A stretch of 64,000 nucleotides of DNA from Microvirga sp. 3-52 (GCF_018383585.1 NZ_JAHAMK010000003.1:1-64000), one strand, 5' to 3'. Shown: positions 37,418 through 45,549, counted from the stretch's first letter. Made by a program: numbers and translations. The notes: a model not told the origin generated them from the sequence alone.

Positions 37418-37863
37418 TGAAGAACGTCATGGCGGGCTTCTGGGTTTGCGCGGTCACGCTGGCATCCTGCTACGCGGCCGTAACCTGGACCGTCGGAAAG
37501 GCGCCCGCGGAGGAGAAGGGGAGTTACGAAGGATTGCAGTATAAGAAGCTGCCTCCGATGAATATCCCCATCGTCGCGGAAGGGGCGGTGCAGGGCTATG
37601 TGATCGCGAACCTGGTCTTTACGGCCGATGCGAAAACGCTGCGCGAGATCTCCGTGCCTCCCGAGGCCTTCATCCAGGACGAAGTCTTTCGCTACGTCTA
37701 CGCCGATGAGACGCTCGATTTCAAAAAGCTCTCTCGCTACAACGTCAATGGGATGATCGGCAATGTCCGAGAGAGAATCAACAAGCGGTTAGGTGCCGAG
37801 ATCGTCAAGGAGATCTTGGTCGAGAATTTCAACTTCGTCGATAAGTCCGACATCCGCTCCTAG
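37414..37863 (+). CDS. divergent FliL-like single-pass membrane protein
   Basis: A 149-residue protein that starts inside the flgN stop codon (ATGA). It has one N-terminal transmembrane helix (about residues 6-26) and then a periplasmic domain. The pattern L-P-P-M-N-I-P-I-V, a beta-rich middle (V-I-A-N-L-V-F-T-A-D-A), V-R-E-R-I-N-K-R-L-G-A-E-I and the final V-L/I-V-E-N-F-N-F-V follows FliL architecture (helix, beta strands, N-x-x-L before a closing strand). The canonical FliL is at 11.5 kb, so this would be a second member. I do not know of a characterised equivalent. A role near the stator or in coupling to the following cheY is inference. Confidence 0.65.
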   Translation: MMKNVMAGFWVCAVTLASCYAAVTWTVGKAPAEEKGSYEGLQYKKLPPMNIPIVAEGAVQGYVIANLVFTADAKTLREISVPPEAFIQDEVFRYVYADETLDFKKLSRYNVNGMIGNVRERINKRLGAEIVKEILVENFNFVDKSDIRS

Positions 37864-37914
37864 CGCCGACATTCGATCCGAAGCGGCAGGGCGGTGGGGC
37901 CTGGGAAATTGTTT

Positions 37915-38298
37915 ATGAGCTATTGCCTGATCGTTGATGACTCCCGCGTGATCCGCAAGGTTTCCCGCGAAATCGTCGAGAGCCTCGATTTCCGAGTCTC
38001 CGAAGCCGAGAACGGGGAGGCGGGCCTGAAGGCCTGCCACACCGAGATGCCGGACGTGATCCTCCTCGACTGGAACATGCCCGTCATGGACGGCTACAGC
38101 TTCCTCAAGGAGCTGCGCAGCACACCGGAAGGCCAAGCCCCGAAGGTCGTCTTCTGCACGACGGAGAACGGCCTGGAGCATATCACGCGCGCGCTGGAAG
38201 CTGGCGCGGACGAGTATGTCATGAAGCCTTTCGATAAGGGCATTCTCGCGGCCAAACTCCACGAGCTCGGTGTTCTTCCTGTGTCGCATTCGGTGTGA
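37915..38298 (+). CDS. cheY: single-domain CheY-like response regulator
   Basis: A 127-residue receiver without output domain. Acidic pocket D8-D9, phospho-acceptor D52 in L-L-D-W-N-M-P-V-M-D-G-Y, the T/S switch in F-C-T-T-E-N, and K in M-K-P-F. The ATG at 37915 is preferred over an in-frame ATG 21 bases upstream because the receiver fold starts there; the ribosome site is weak. Location before cheB and cheR and downstream of motor genes supports a chemotaxis role, probably binding FliM. Confidence 0.85.
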   Translation: MSYCLIVDDSRVIRKVSREIVESLDFRVSEAENGEAGLKACHTEMPDVILLDWNMPVMDGYSFLKELRSTPEGQAPKVVFCTTENGLEHITRALEAGADEYVMKPFDKGILAAKLHELGVLPVSHSV

Positions 38299-38302
38299 GA
38301 CG

Positions 38303-39418
38303 ATGGCTTTATCTCCAGTACCCCAGACGAGCCAGGTTCCCGGTCGCCTCACCCGCGTGATGATCGTGGATGACAGCGCCGTCATTCGCGGCATGATCGG
38401 CCGATGGCTGACGGAAGCGGGCGGCTTCGATATCGTGGCAACGGCCTCCAACGGCCGGATGGCGGTCGATGCGGCGGAACGCTCGAAGCCCGAGATCATC
38501 CTGCTCGATATCGAGATGCCGGAAGTCGACGGCCTTGCCGCTCTTCCGCTGATCCTGAAGGCGCATCCGGCCAGCAAGGTGATCGTGATATCGACCCTGA
38601 CGCAGAGAAATGCCGAGATCTCGCTGAAATGCCTTTCTCTCGGCGCCGTCGATTATCTGGCGAAGCCGGAAAGCGCCCGTGCTGCGGGCGCGGCGGCGGA
38701 TTTCCGCCGCGACCTCGTCGAGAAAATGCGGGCGCTGAGTGAAACGAAACTCCGCCAGCCCAGGACCATTGCGGCACCGGCTCCCACCATCGTCTCCCCG
38801 ACCCCGCGGCCGGCCGCGAGGCCCAGCGCCACGAAGCCTCAATGCCTGCTCATCGGTTCGTCGACGGGCGGCCCACGGGCCGTCGAGCGGGTTCTCCTCG
38901 ACATGAAGCCGGCGCTGGCCAACATCCCCGTGCTGATCGTCCAGCACATGCCGGCGATGTTCACCGCGGTGTTCGCGGAGCATCTGCACACGCTGCTGTC
39001 GGTTCCGGCGCGGGAGGCGAGGGACGGGGACGTCGTCGCTCCGGGAACGATCCTCGTCGCTCCCGGCGGGCGGCACATGGGCGTCGTGACCTCCGGAGGC
39101 AGGGCGACGATCCGGCTCAATGACGGGCCGCCCGAGAATTTCTGCCGCCCGGCCGTCGACGTCCTGTTCCGGGAGGCTGCCGCGATCTATGGCGCCTCGG
39201 CCCTTGCCGTGGTCCTGACCGGCATGGGCTCGGACGGGACCCACGGCGCACGCTTCCTCACGAAAGCGGGCGCGACCGTGATCGCCCAGGACGAAGCGAC
39301 GAGCATCGTCTGGGGCATGCCGGGCAGCATCGTGAAGGCGGGCCTCGCCCACGAGGTCCTTCCCTTGGAATCAATCGGCCGTTCGCTGAAGGGCCTCATC
39401 ACGGGATCTTCGAAATGA
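38303..39418 (+). CDS. cheB: chemotaxis methylesterase CheB
   Basis: A 371-residue protein-glutamate methylesterase/glutaminase. It has an N-terminal receiver (D69 in L-L-D-I-E-M-P-E-V-D-G-L), a Pro/Ala linker (about 160-178), and an esterase domain with catalytic S187 (G-S-S-T-G-G), H215 (V-Q-H-M-P-A-M-F) and D311 (G-M-G-S-D-G-T-H-G). Five bases after cheY; stop overlaps the cheR ATG. It reverses CheR methylation of chemoreceptors such as the one at 45.7 kb. Confidence 0.96.
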   Translation: MALSPVPQTSQVPGRLTRVMIVDDSAVIRGMIGRWLTEAGGFDIVATASNGRMAVDAAERSKPEIILLDIEMPEVDGLAALPLILKAHPASKVIVISTLTQRNAEISLKCLSLGAVDYLAKPESARAAGAAADFRRDLVEKMRALSETKLRQPRTIAAPAPTIVSPTPRPAARPSATKPQCLLIGSSTGGPRAVERVLLDMKPALANIPVLIVQHMPAMFTAVFAEHLHTLLSVPAREARDGDVVAPGTILVAPGGRHMGVVTSGGRATIRLNDGPPENFCRPAVDVLFREAAAIYGASALAVVLTGMGSDGTHGARFLTKAGATVIAQDEATSIVWGMPGSIVKAGLAHEVLPLESIGRSLKGLITGSSK

Positions 39419-40266
39419 CCGAAGCCGAATTCGAAGCCCTGCGCGTCTTCCTGAAGGCCCGGTCAGGCCTGGCGCTCTCTCCGGACAAGCGATACCTCGT
39501 CGAAAGCCGCCTCTCGTCCGTCTGCACGCGCTTCAAGCTCGAGAGCCTCTCGCACCTCGTCCGTGAGATCAGGACCAGCCGCTCGGTCGCGCTCGAGAAG
39601 GCGACGATCGAAGCGATGACGACCAACGAGACCTTCTTCTTTCGCGACAAGACGCCGTTCGATCTCTTCCAGGATGTCCTGCTTCCCAAGTATCTCAAGG
39701 AGCGCGCCTCCAGCCGCCGGCTGCGGATCTGGTGCGCTGCGGCGTCGAGCGGCCAGGAGCCGTACTCGCTGGCGATGCTCCTGAAGGAGGCGTCCGCCCG
39801 GATGCCGGGCTGGCACATCGACATCGTCGCGTCCGACATTTCTACGGAAGTGCTGGAGAAGGCGAAGGCCGGTGTCTACAACCAGTTCGAGGTGCAGCGC
39901 GGATTGCCGATCCGGCTCCTCGTGAAGTACTTCACCCAGACAGGGGACCAATGGCAGATCTCGCCCGAGATCCGCTCCATGGTGGATTTCCGCTATCTCA
40001 ACCTCCTCGACGATTTCAGCCGCCTCGGCCCCTTCGACATCGTCTATTGCCGCAACGTGCTGATCTATTTCGATGCGCCTCTCAAGGCCGACGTCCTGCG
40101 CAGGATCGCCAACACGATGGCGGCGGACGGCTCGCTCCTGCTCGGCGCCTCCGAGACCGTGCTCGGGGTCACCGACGCCCTGACGCTCGATCCGGCCCAT
40201 CGCGGTCTCTATTCGAAGACTGCGACGGCCAATGCGCCAAAGGTGTTTGCCGTCGCTGCACGCTAG
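39415..40266 (+). CDS. cheR: chemotaxis receptor methyltransferase CheR
   Basis: A 283-residue S-adenosylmethionine-dependent methyltransferase. The N-terminal helical domain contains A-R-S-G-L-A-L-S-P-D-K-R-Y-L and T-T-N-E-T-F-F-F-R-D; the Rossmann part contains I-W-C-A-A-A-S-S-G-Q-E-P-Y-S-L-A-M and the motif V-Y-C-R-N-V-L-I-Y-F. It methylates receptor glutamates and opposes CheB, with which it overlaps by four bases. No cheA or cheW is visible in the window, so the kinase complex is encoded elsewhere. A terminator follows. Confidence 0.96.
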   Translation: MTEAEFEALRVFLKARSGLALSPDKRYLVESRLSSVCTRFKLESLSHLVREIRTSRSVALEKATIEAMTTNETFFFRDKTPFDLFQDVLLPKYLKERASSRRLRIWCAAASSGQEPYSLAMLLKEASARMPGWHIDIVASDISTEVLEKAKAGVYNQFEVQRGLPIRLLVKYFTQTGDQWQISPEIRSMVDFRYLNLLDDFSRLGPFDIVYCRNVLIYFDAPLKADVLRRIANTMAADGSLLLGASETVLGVTDALTLDPAHRGLYSKTATANAPKVFAVAAR

Positions 40267-40302
40267 GCGTCACGAGAACCAAATGCCGACTTCTTCATGA
40301 GA

Positions 40303-40332
40303 AGCGTCCGGTCGATGGCTGGGCGCTTTTTC
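40303..40332 (+). terminator. rho-independent terminator after cheR
   Basis: AGCGTCC pairs with GGGCGCT (one G-T pair) across an 11-base loop, followed by TTTTTC. It lies 36 bases after the cheR stop and should separate the fli/che run from the flagellin gene. Confidence 0.65.
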
Positions 40333-40357
40333 TATTCGGTATCGGGAGTCGCTATAG

Positions 40358-40394
40358 TTAACAAATTGTAAATACAAAGTTTTTTGCAAAAAAC
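40358..40394 (+). promoter_or_regulatory. AT-rich island with two adjacent perfect palindromes and a CtrA-like half-site
   Basis: TTGTA-AA-TACAA at 40366-40377 and GTTTTTTGCAAAAAAC at 40379-40394 are both perfect palindromes, one base apart. TTAA-N7-TAAATA at 40358-40374 overlaps the first and loosely resembles a CtrA site. The low GC content stands out in this GC-rich window. Location between the cheR terminator and flagellin suggests an operator or upstream promoter element for flagellin. Confidence 0.45.
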
Positions 40395-40667
40395 GATGTC
40401 ATTCTGCTTGACGGGGCAGGCCGGCGTCAGTAAACAGGAAGCACACGCACCGCAGACGAAGTGCTCATTCACTTCAGGTGCCGAGAAAGCACTATGGTAC
40501 GCCTTCGCGTGAAGGCCAGGCATGATGCCAATCCATTTTGCCGGTAAAAGCCCGGATGTCATGTGAGCAGCGGATCGAGATTTCCCTCGAGGCATGAAGC
40601 CCCTCCGCTGGGTCGGTTAAACTCCGACATTCCCTGAAAAAACTCACATCATTCAAGGAAGAAGCAC

Positions 40668-41579
40668 ATGTCTTCGATCAATACGAACCTCTCCGCCATG
40701 ACCGCCCTGCAGTCGCTGAAGTCGACGCAGAATGCCATGAACAAGACCCAGAACCAGATCTCCACGGGTCTGCGCGTCGGTGAAGCCTCGCACAACGCCT
40801 CCTACTGGTCGATCTCGACCCAGATGAAGTCCGACAACGGCGCTCTCGGTGCTGTGAAGGACGCCATCGGCCAGTCGAAGTCCATGATCAACACCTTCAC
40901 CTCCGCCATGGACAAGACTCTCACCTATCTGAACAAGATGAAGGAAGGTCTGGTGACTGCCCGTCAGCCGGGTGCTGACAAAGCAAAGATCCAAGGCGAG
41001 TTCGATGCACACATCGCAGGTATGCAGAGCGCAGCCGCTTCGGCCACCTTTAACGAACAGAACTGGCTGAAGGGCGTTGCTCCGGCGGATGCTACGGAAC
41101 ATCCTCAGCTCGTCGTCTCCTATGACGGCAAGACCAACGCAGTTCAGACGCTGGCAATCGATACCACCAAAACTCAGCTCTTCTCGCCCGGTGGCACTAC
41201 CGGTATCCTAGAGAAGAGCCTCGGAACTGCTTCTACTGCTGCCGGCGGCGGCGCGCTTGTGGCGATCGAGGACATCGACATCGCCTCGGCGACGACCGTT
41301 CAGATCGACGCTGCTCTCGAGTCAGTCGATGCCGCGATCAAGGCAGTGACGGAAGGTTCGGCCATGCTTGGCGCTAATAAGGCGCTTCTTGAGACGCAGG
41401 AAGAGTTCATCGGCGCTCTCTCGGACAACCTCACAGCTGGCGTCAGCACCTTCATCGATGCCGACATGAACGAGGCTTCGACCCGCTACCAGGCTCTGCA
41501 GACCCAGCAGCAGCTCGGCGTGCAGGCTCTCTCGATGGCGAACCAGAACAGCCAGATGATCCTGAAGCTCTTCCAGTAA
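40668..41579 (+). CDS. fliC: flagellin
   Basis: A 303-residue filament subunit. The N-terminal D0/D1 helix (S-S-I-N-T-N-L-S-A-M-T-A-L-Q-S-L, then N-Q-I-S-T-G-L-R-V and A-S-Y-W-S-I-S-T) and the C-terminal helix (V-Q-A-L-S-M-A-N-Q-N-S-Q-M-I-L-K-L-F-Q) are complete; the middle domain (about 140-225) is short, so the filament should be slender. It is the only flagellin in the window. Own terminator downstream and a long leader upstream. Expression is probably post-transcriptionally controlled by FlaF and FlbT. Confidence 0.97.
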   Translation: MSSINTNLSAMTALQSLKSTQNAMNKTQNQISTGLRVGEASHNASYWSISTQMKSDNGALGAVKDAIGQSKSMINTFTSAMDKTLTYLNKMKEGLVTARQPGADKAKIQGEFDAHIAGMQSAAASATFNEQNWLKGVAPADATEHPQLVVSYDGKTNAVQTLAIDTTKTQLFSPGGTTGILEKSLGTASTAAGGGALVAIEDIDIASATTVQIDAALESVDAAIKAVTEGSAMLGANKALLETQEEFIGALSDNLTAGVSTFIDADMNEASTRYQALQTQQQLGVQALSMANQNSQMILKLFQ

Positions 41580-41603
41580 GAGTTCCAGAATCCACCTGAA
41601 GGG

Positions 41604-41638
41604 AGCCTCGCCTTGCAAAGGGCGAGGCTTCTTTCGTT
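41604..41638 (+). terminator. rho-independent terminator after flagellin
   Basis: AGCCTCGCC and GGCGAGGCT form a perfect 9-bp stem with an 8-base loop, followed by TCTTTCGTT. It begins 25 bases after the flagellin stop. Strong stem with an imperfect T-run. Confidence 0.8.
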
Positions 41639-41654
41639 GGGAAGGAATGTCGCG

Positions 41655-42245
41655 ATGCTGAAGAAGCTGTCGTTCTGTATACACTCCCGAATCGCGAGAC
41701 TAACGGCTGGACTGGCCTCCATTGCGGCGTTGCTCGCGGTCCCGACCGCAGCCGACGCCGTGGCGAACTGGTTCGGATCATGGGACTACGTCCTCAGGCA
41801 CGATGCCGACGGACAGCCGATGGCGGCCTTTGCCCGCCTACGTGGTGAGGGCGGCTCCCTCCTATGGCTGACCTGCCAGCGCCAAGTACTGGACAGCGAA
41901 GAGCCGCCGGTCTCCTTCATCACGGCGGCGGTTGCCCAGAAGCAATATCTCGGTCGGAGCGACTCCCGCGGGCGGAGTACGGTTTACTGGTTCGACGGCG
42001 GCTCTCCGGAGGTGGGGCACTGGATCTACCGCGACCGGTACGGCCAGATCCCGGAGCCCGAACAGGTTCATGCCTTCATCGACAGGCTCGCTCGGGCGCA
42101 GAGCCTGTCCGTCGAGTTGTCGAACTACCGTTATGAAACCCGGAAGCTCGAGTTCCACCTCAATGCCGGCGACACCAGGAACGTTGCCGAAAGGTTCAGG
42201 AAGGATTGCGGGGATATTCTCCGCGAAACACCACTCGATCCTTGA
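41655..42245 (+). CDS. unknown secreted protein downstream of flagellin
   Basis: A 196-residue protein with a signal peptide (about residues 1-34, ending T-A-A-D-A) and a mature domain beginning W-F-G-S-W-D-Y-V. The mature part has W-L-T-C-Q-R and a second Cys near the end (K-D-C-G-D), which may form a disulphide. Arrangement (short beta-rich secreted domain, S-F-I-T-A-A-V, one early W) loosely recalls IalB or VasI-like secreted proteins, but I cannot assign a family. The ATG at 41655 follows GAAGGA. It begins just inside the tail of the flagellin terminator, so it may depend on read-through or its own promoter. Confidence 0.7.
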   Translation: MLKKLSFCIHSRIARLTAGLASIAALLAVPTAADAVANWFGSWDYVLRHDADGQPMAAFARLRGEGGSLLWLTCQRQVLDSEEPPVSFITAAVAQKQYLGRSDSRGRSTVYWFDGGSPEVGHWIYRDRYGQIPEPEQVHAFIDRLARAQSLSVELSNYRYETRKLEFHLNAGDTRNVAERFRKDCGDILRETPLDP

Positions 42246-42284
42246 GTCGGGCTTGATCGAAAACGAATTACGGAAAGCAGCTCC

Positions 42285-43073
42285 ATGATCAGTACATCGG
42301 TACGTTACAAGATCATTTCGGACAATCTCACGCGGACCAAGGCGCTGATCGAGAAGGAGCCTGCGAACAAGCGCGAGATCGAGTACTATCAGGCCAACAT
42401 CAAGACCATCAAAACGATCGACGAGTTCATCAAAAACGATCGCATCTTCAAGTTCGCCATGAAGGCCTATGGACTCGAGGACATGGCTTTCGGCAAAGGC
42501 TTTATCAAGAAGCTGCTCCAGGAAGGCATCTCAAAATCGACGAGCATGGCGAACAAGATGACGAATCCTCTCTACAAGGAATTCGCCAAGGCGTTCGATT
42601 TCGTCGGGAAGGGGGCTGCTGCGACCTCTGCCGCGAGCGCTACGACCGAGGCTGTCGAAAAGTATGTACAGCTGACGCTTGAAAAGAAGGAGGGCGAACA
42701 GAACGAGGGAGTTCAGCTTGCCATGTACTTCAAGCGCAAGGCGTCATCGGTGACGACGACGATGGGCGTCCTCGCCGACAAAGCGCTTCTCAAATTCGTT
42801 CAGACGACATTCGGTATCCCCGAGTCTGCCTCCAAAGCCGATCTCGATATTCAGGTGCGAAACCTGGAAAAGCACCTTAACGTGAAAGACCTTCAGGATC
42901 CGAAGAAGGTCGACAAGCTTATTCAGCGCTTCAGCGCCATGTGGGATGTCAAGAACGCCAGCACGACGCAGATGGCTCCCGTCCTGACGCTGTTCGACCA
43001 ATCCTCGGTTCAGGAAGGCTTCAGCGTCGACCTGATGATGAGCATCACCAAGCTCAGGCTCGGCGGCTTCTGA
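42285..43073 (+). CDS. DUF1217-type flagellar-cluster protein
   Basis: A 262-residue protein, mostly helical, with the DUF1217 start (Y-K-I-I-S-D-N-L-T-R-T, then I-K-T-I-D-E-F-I-K-N-D-R-I-F-K-F-A-M-K-A-Y-G-L-E) and the paired C-terminal motif (V-Q-E-G-F-S-V-D-L-M-M-S). This family occurs almost only in flagellar clusters of Rhizobiales and relatives; the function is unknown. Repeated D-x-F/L-R-A-F-x-L-type segments suggest a structural or export-related protein. No signal peptide, as expected if exported by the type III route or cytosolic. Confidence 0.85.
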   Translation: MISTSVRYKIISDNLTRTKALIEKEPANKREIEYYQANIKTIKTIDEFIKNDRIFKFAMKAYGLEDMAFGKGFIKKLLQEGISKSTSMANKMTNPLYKEFAKAFDFVGKGAAATSAASATTEAVEKYVQLTLEKKEGEQNEGVQLAMYFKRKASSVTTTMGVLADKALLKFVQTTFGIPESASKADLDIQVRNLEKHLNVKDLQDPKKVDKLIQRFSAMWDVKNASTTQMAPVLTLFDQSSVQEGFSVDLMMSITKLRLGGF

Positions 43074-43077
43074 CCCG

Positions 43078-43494
43078 CTATTTCGAGATGACGTCCACGA
43101 CGATCCGCTCGGTGACCGGCGTCGCGTCGGAAGGGGCGCTCACGACGAAGACGCCGCTGCATATGGTCGTGAGCTTGCGGACCGGCGTGCGGTGCTTGTC
43201 GGCGCCGATCAGGTAGTTCACCGTGTAGTAGGGCTCGCCGCCGATGAAGTCCGTCTGCTTGCTCTCGAAGACGTAGCCGATCTGGGTCGGGCTGATCCTG
43301 TAGACCGTTCGCGGCGGCCCCCAGGCGGCAATGCGCGCGGAGATGGGCCTTCCGATATAATCCGAACACGACAGGGCGAGCGTTTCATAGGTCGTCGGCA
43401 CGCAGCCGCCGACGCTGACAGCCGCCGCGAGTGTCACGAAGAGCGTTCTCAAGAAGATCTCCCAGGCAAACCGATGTTCACTTCGGTTCGACAT
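43078..43494 (-). CDS. unknown lipoprotein
   Basis: A 138-residue putative lipoprotein. The signal (about residues 14-30) ends in a lipobox S-V-G-G-C. Mature part: Y-I-G-R-P-I-S-A-R-I-A-A-W-G-P-P-R-T-V-Y and I-G-Y-V-F-E-S-K, typical of small beta-strand-rich periplasmic proteins; two further Cys residues (L-S-C-S-D and T-I-C-S-G) may pair. The frame extends far upstream, but the ATG at 43494 starts the lipoprotein signal. It faces the DUF1217 gene tail to tail with only four bases between them. Not recognised. Confidence 0.7.
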   Translation of the reverse strand: MSNRSEHRFAWEIFLRTLFVTLAAAVSVGGCVPTTYETLALSCSDYIGRPISARIAAWGPPRTVYRISPTQIGYVFESKQTDFIGGEPYYTVNYLIGADKHRTPVRKLTTICSGVFVVSAPSDATPVTERIVVDVISK

Positions 43495-44123
43495 TATACG
43501 TTGATCCCGAGGGACCGAAGCTCTTCCTGGGAATGTAGTAAACCTCAGGCCGAAACCGACGGGACTGCGGACGCGTCTCGTCAGGCTCGGGCAAGCTCGC
43601 GATGCGATAGGAAAGGCGTACCTCCAAGTGATGAGGAGAGAGCCGTGTCTGTCGTTCTGGTGCCGGTTGTTGCTGCATCCCTGGTCGGGCTGATCGGGAC
43701 GCCTGTCGTCCGCCTCATGGTATCCTCGAAGAGAACGAGGCTTTGGGCGAGAAGCCGCAGCCTGGCGCAGAGCCGGTATTGAGTGAAACGATGCCTCGAC
43801 GTACCGAGGCGCCGATTTCATCTTCGCCGATCATGATTGAAGCCGCAGGAAGCGATCCCGCTGGTTTGCCGGATACGCCATCTCATCCATTGTAGACAGA
43901 GGCTCGGCGCCAAAGAGGCGCGGTTGTATTCGAAATCGCCCAATACTGATCGTCCCTCTTCGTTCAGGGAGGTCGGCATCTCACGATGAGGCCGATTGCT
44001 TGCTCTGTTGCTGGAAGTCAACAGTGTCGAGTCGTTCGTGACCTTGCGACGAGTTCTCGCTTGCGCTGAGCTTCCGCTGCTGAGAGCTTTGTTGAAAATA
44101 AAAAAGCTGAACAGGTGCGGGGC
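43495..44123. other. sparse intergenic region
   Basis: About 630 bases between a lipoprotein gene on the minus strand and a peptidase gene on the plus strand. The only candidate gene is the 45-codon reading at 43645-43782, listed separately. Long open frames on either strand here lack ribosome sites, have no recognisable domain and carry atypical composition. No repeat or RNA gene was recognised. Confidence 0.5.
43645..43782 (+). CDS. possible small membrane protein
   Basis: A 45-codon reading from a GTG preceded by AGGAGAGAG at good spacing (about 5 bases). The product has one hydrophobic helix (V-L-V-P-V-V-A-A-S-L-V-G-L-I-G-T-P) and then a basic Arg/Ser tail, the usual build of small inner-membrane proteins. 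No homologue is recognised and the codon signal is short, so this is tentative. Confidence 0.35.
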   Translation: MSVVLVPVVAASLVGLIGTPVVRLMVSSKRTRLWARSRSLAQSRY

Positions 44124-44792
44124 ATGAGCGGGATTACTTTCAGGACTATAGGGAGGCGCAGTAAACGCCTCGATCGCATCTTCGCTGCGGCGGGCCTCGC
44201 CGCATTGGTCCTGTCCGCCATGGCGGGTGCCGGATCGGCTCTCGCGCTTCCTCAATCACCGATGCCGGGAGATGCGCTTCTGACCGTAGGAGCGGCCGGA
44301 CCGACCCCGGCATGGATCGCGTTCTGCACGCACATGCCGCAGGAATGCGCCTACGATCCCTCAGAACCTGACACGATCGTTCTCGATCAGGCGATCTGGA
44401 AAGCCATCGTGGATGTGAACGAGCGCGTGAACAGGGAGATCCTGCCGGTCACGGACCAGGATCACTGGGGCGTCGCGGATCGCTGGGATTATCCCGATGA
44501 CGGTCTCGGCGATTGCGAGGACATCCAGCTGCTGAAGCGCCGCCTTCTCACCGAGGCGGGCCTGCCGCAGCGCGCCCTGCGCATGACGGTGGTCATCGAC
44601 GAGATCGGAGCCGGGCACGCGGTGCTCATGGCGAGAACGGACCGCGGCGATTACATTCTCGACAACAAGCGCAACGCCGTCCTCCCCTGGCAGCAGACGG
44701 GCTATCGCTTCGTGAAGCGTGAAGGGTCCGACGGCGCGAACTGGGTCTGGCTCGGGAACCAGGCCGCCCCGATGGTGACGGCGACGAAGTAG
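44124..44792 (+). CDS. transglutaminase-like cysteine peptidase (BTLCP / LapG-like)
   Basis: A 222-residue periplasmic cysteine protease. Signal segment about residues 20-45. The fold is that of bacterial transglutaminase-like cysteine proteinases: M-P-Q-E-C near the mature start, W-x-V-A-D-R-W-D-Y-P, then the triad C131 (G-D-C-E-D), H165 (G-A-G-H-A-V-L) and D180 (Y-I-L-D-N). LapG of Pseudomonas, a relative, releases surface adhesins on low c-di-GMP; no lapD or adhesin is seen here, so its substrate is unknown. The ATG at 44124 follows AGGTG; a GTG nine bases upstream is possible. Confidence 0.88.
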   Translation: MSGITFRTIGRRSKRLDRIFAAAGLAALVLSAMAGAGSALALPQSPMPGDALLTVGAAGPTPAWIAFCTHMPQECAYDPSEPDTIVLDQAIWKAIVDVNERVNREILPVTDQDHWGVADRWDYPDDGLGDCEDIQLLKRRLLTEAGLPQRALRMTVVIDEIGAGHAVLMARTDRGDYILDNKRNAVLPWQQTGYRFVKREGSDGANWVWLGNQAAPMVTATK

Positions 44793-44857
44793 GCGGCGGG
44801 GCCGTCGAACAAAGCCGTGTCCCATGGCGACCGGCGCGATGTGACGATGTCAGGTGA

Positions 44858-44875
44858 GGCACTCGGTCGAGTGCC
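44858..44875. terminator. hairpin between convergent genes
   Basis: GGCACTC-GGTC-GAGTGCC is a perfect 7-bp stem with a four-base loop. It lies in the 157-base gap between the peptidase gene and the converging membrane-protein gene. There is no T-run, so it may end transcription only weakly. Confidence 0.4.
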
Positions 44876-44949
44876 GGATGGTGCGTTCATCGAAGACGGG
44901 ATCAACGGATGAAGCCCGAAAGTGGATCTGCCCGTTCGGGTCGGGCGCG

Positions 44950-45549
44950 CTAGCTCGATGCCCTGGTGGCCGGCGACTGCGTGATCATGGTCTCGGTCGT
45001 CAGGACGACCCAGCCGGCATCGGAACGCTCGATGGAAATGATCTGTCCGATTCCGGGCAGCGTCATTCCGGGCGTGACCCACCAGAGGCCTTCGGGGCCT
45101 TCGATCAGGGCAGACCCGCCTGTCGCCCGATGAACGACGTAGCGCTGGAACTGCACTCCTCGGCCGGCGGTCTGCGCTGCCACGTCTCTCTTCTGACCCG
45201 CGGCCGGTTCAACGTCCTTCCTGGTCAGAGAGCCGGTGGTCGCAGGGCTCGGATCGGAGGAGCGGTTCGAATTCGCCGCCGATCTGCCGGCGGCCGTGTC
45301 GGTCACGGCGCTCGTGAGATAGGTATAGCCTTCGCTCAAATGCAGGGCATAGACCGGCAGGCCGATTGCCGAGAGGGTGAGGGCCAGGCCCAGGCACATC
45401 ACGATGCGGTCGCCCACCGCCTCGCGGGCACGGATGGATTCTTCGATGCGTTGAACCTTCCGCTCTCGTCTCTCAGCCGTGGAGACGGGCCCCCTGCCGC
45501 TTCCGGCTCTGGCCACCTGCTCCAATACCTTATCGAACCGAATGCCCAT
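44950..45549 (-). CDS. unknown single-pass membrane protein
   Basis: A 199-residue protein. A cytoplasmic basic/charged N-terminus (E-R-R-E-R-K-V-Q-R-I-E-E-S-I-R-A-R) precedes one transmembrane helix (about 48-70, I-V-M-C-L-G-L-A-L-T-L-S). Then comes a Ser/Ala/Thr-rich linker and a C-terminal domain (Y-V-V-H-R-A-T-G-G-S-A-L-I-E, W-V-T-P-G-M-T-L-P-G-I-G-Q-I) that resembles beta-strand domains of envelope proteins. Not recognised. The ATG at 45549 is preferred to a TTG 30 bases upstream. It is divergent from the chemoreceptor gene. Confidence 0.6.
   Translation of the reverse strand: MGIRFDKVLEQVARAGSGRGPVSTAERRERKVQRIEESIRAREAVGDRIVMCLGLALTLSAIGLPVYALHLSEGYTYLTSAVTDTAAGRSAANSNRSSDPSPATTGSLTRKDVEPAAGQKRDVAAQTAGRGVQFQRYVVHRATGGSALIEGPEGLWWVTPGMTLPGIGQIISIERSDAGWVVLTTETMITQSPATRASS

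Larger units (their letters stand above)
40267..40667 (+). other. intergenic region between cheR and flagellin
   Basis: About 400 bases with no supportable gene. From left to right it holds a terminator hairpin (40303-40332), an AT-rich island with two perfect palindromes (40358-40394), an inverted repeat GAAGTG-CTCATT-CACTTC at 40458-40475 and the flagellin leader with a GGAAG ribosome site before 40668. The leader is a natural candidate for FlbT binding. A sigma-54 or sigma-28 promoter could not be assigned with confidence. Confidence 0.5.
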
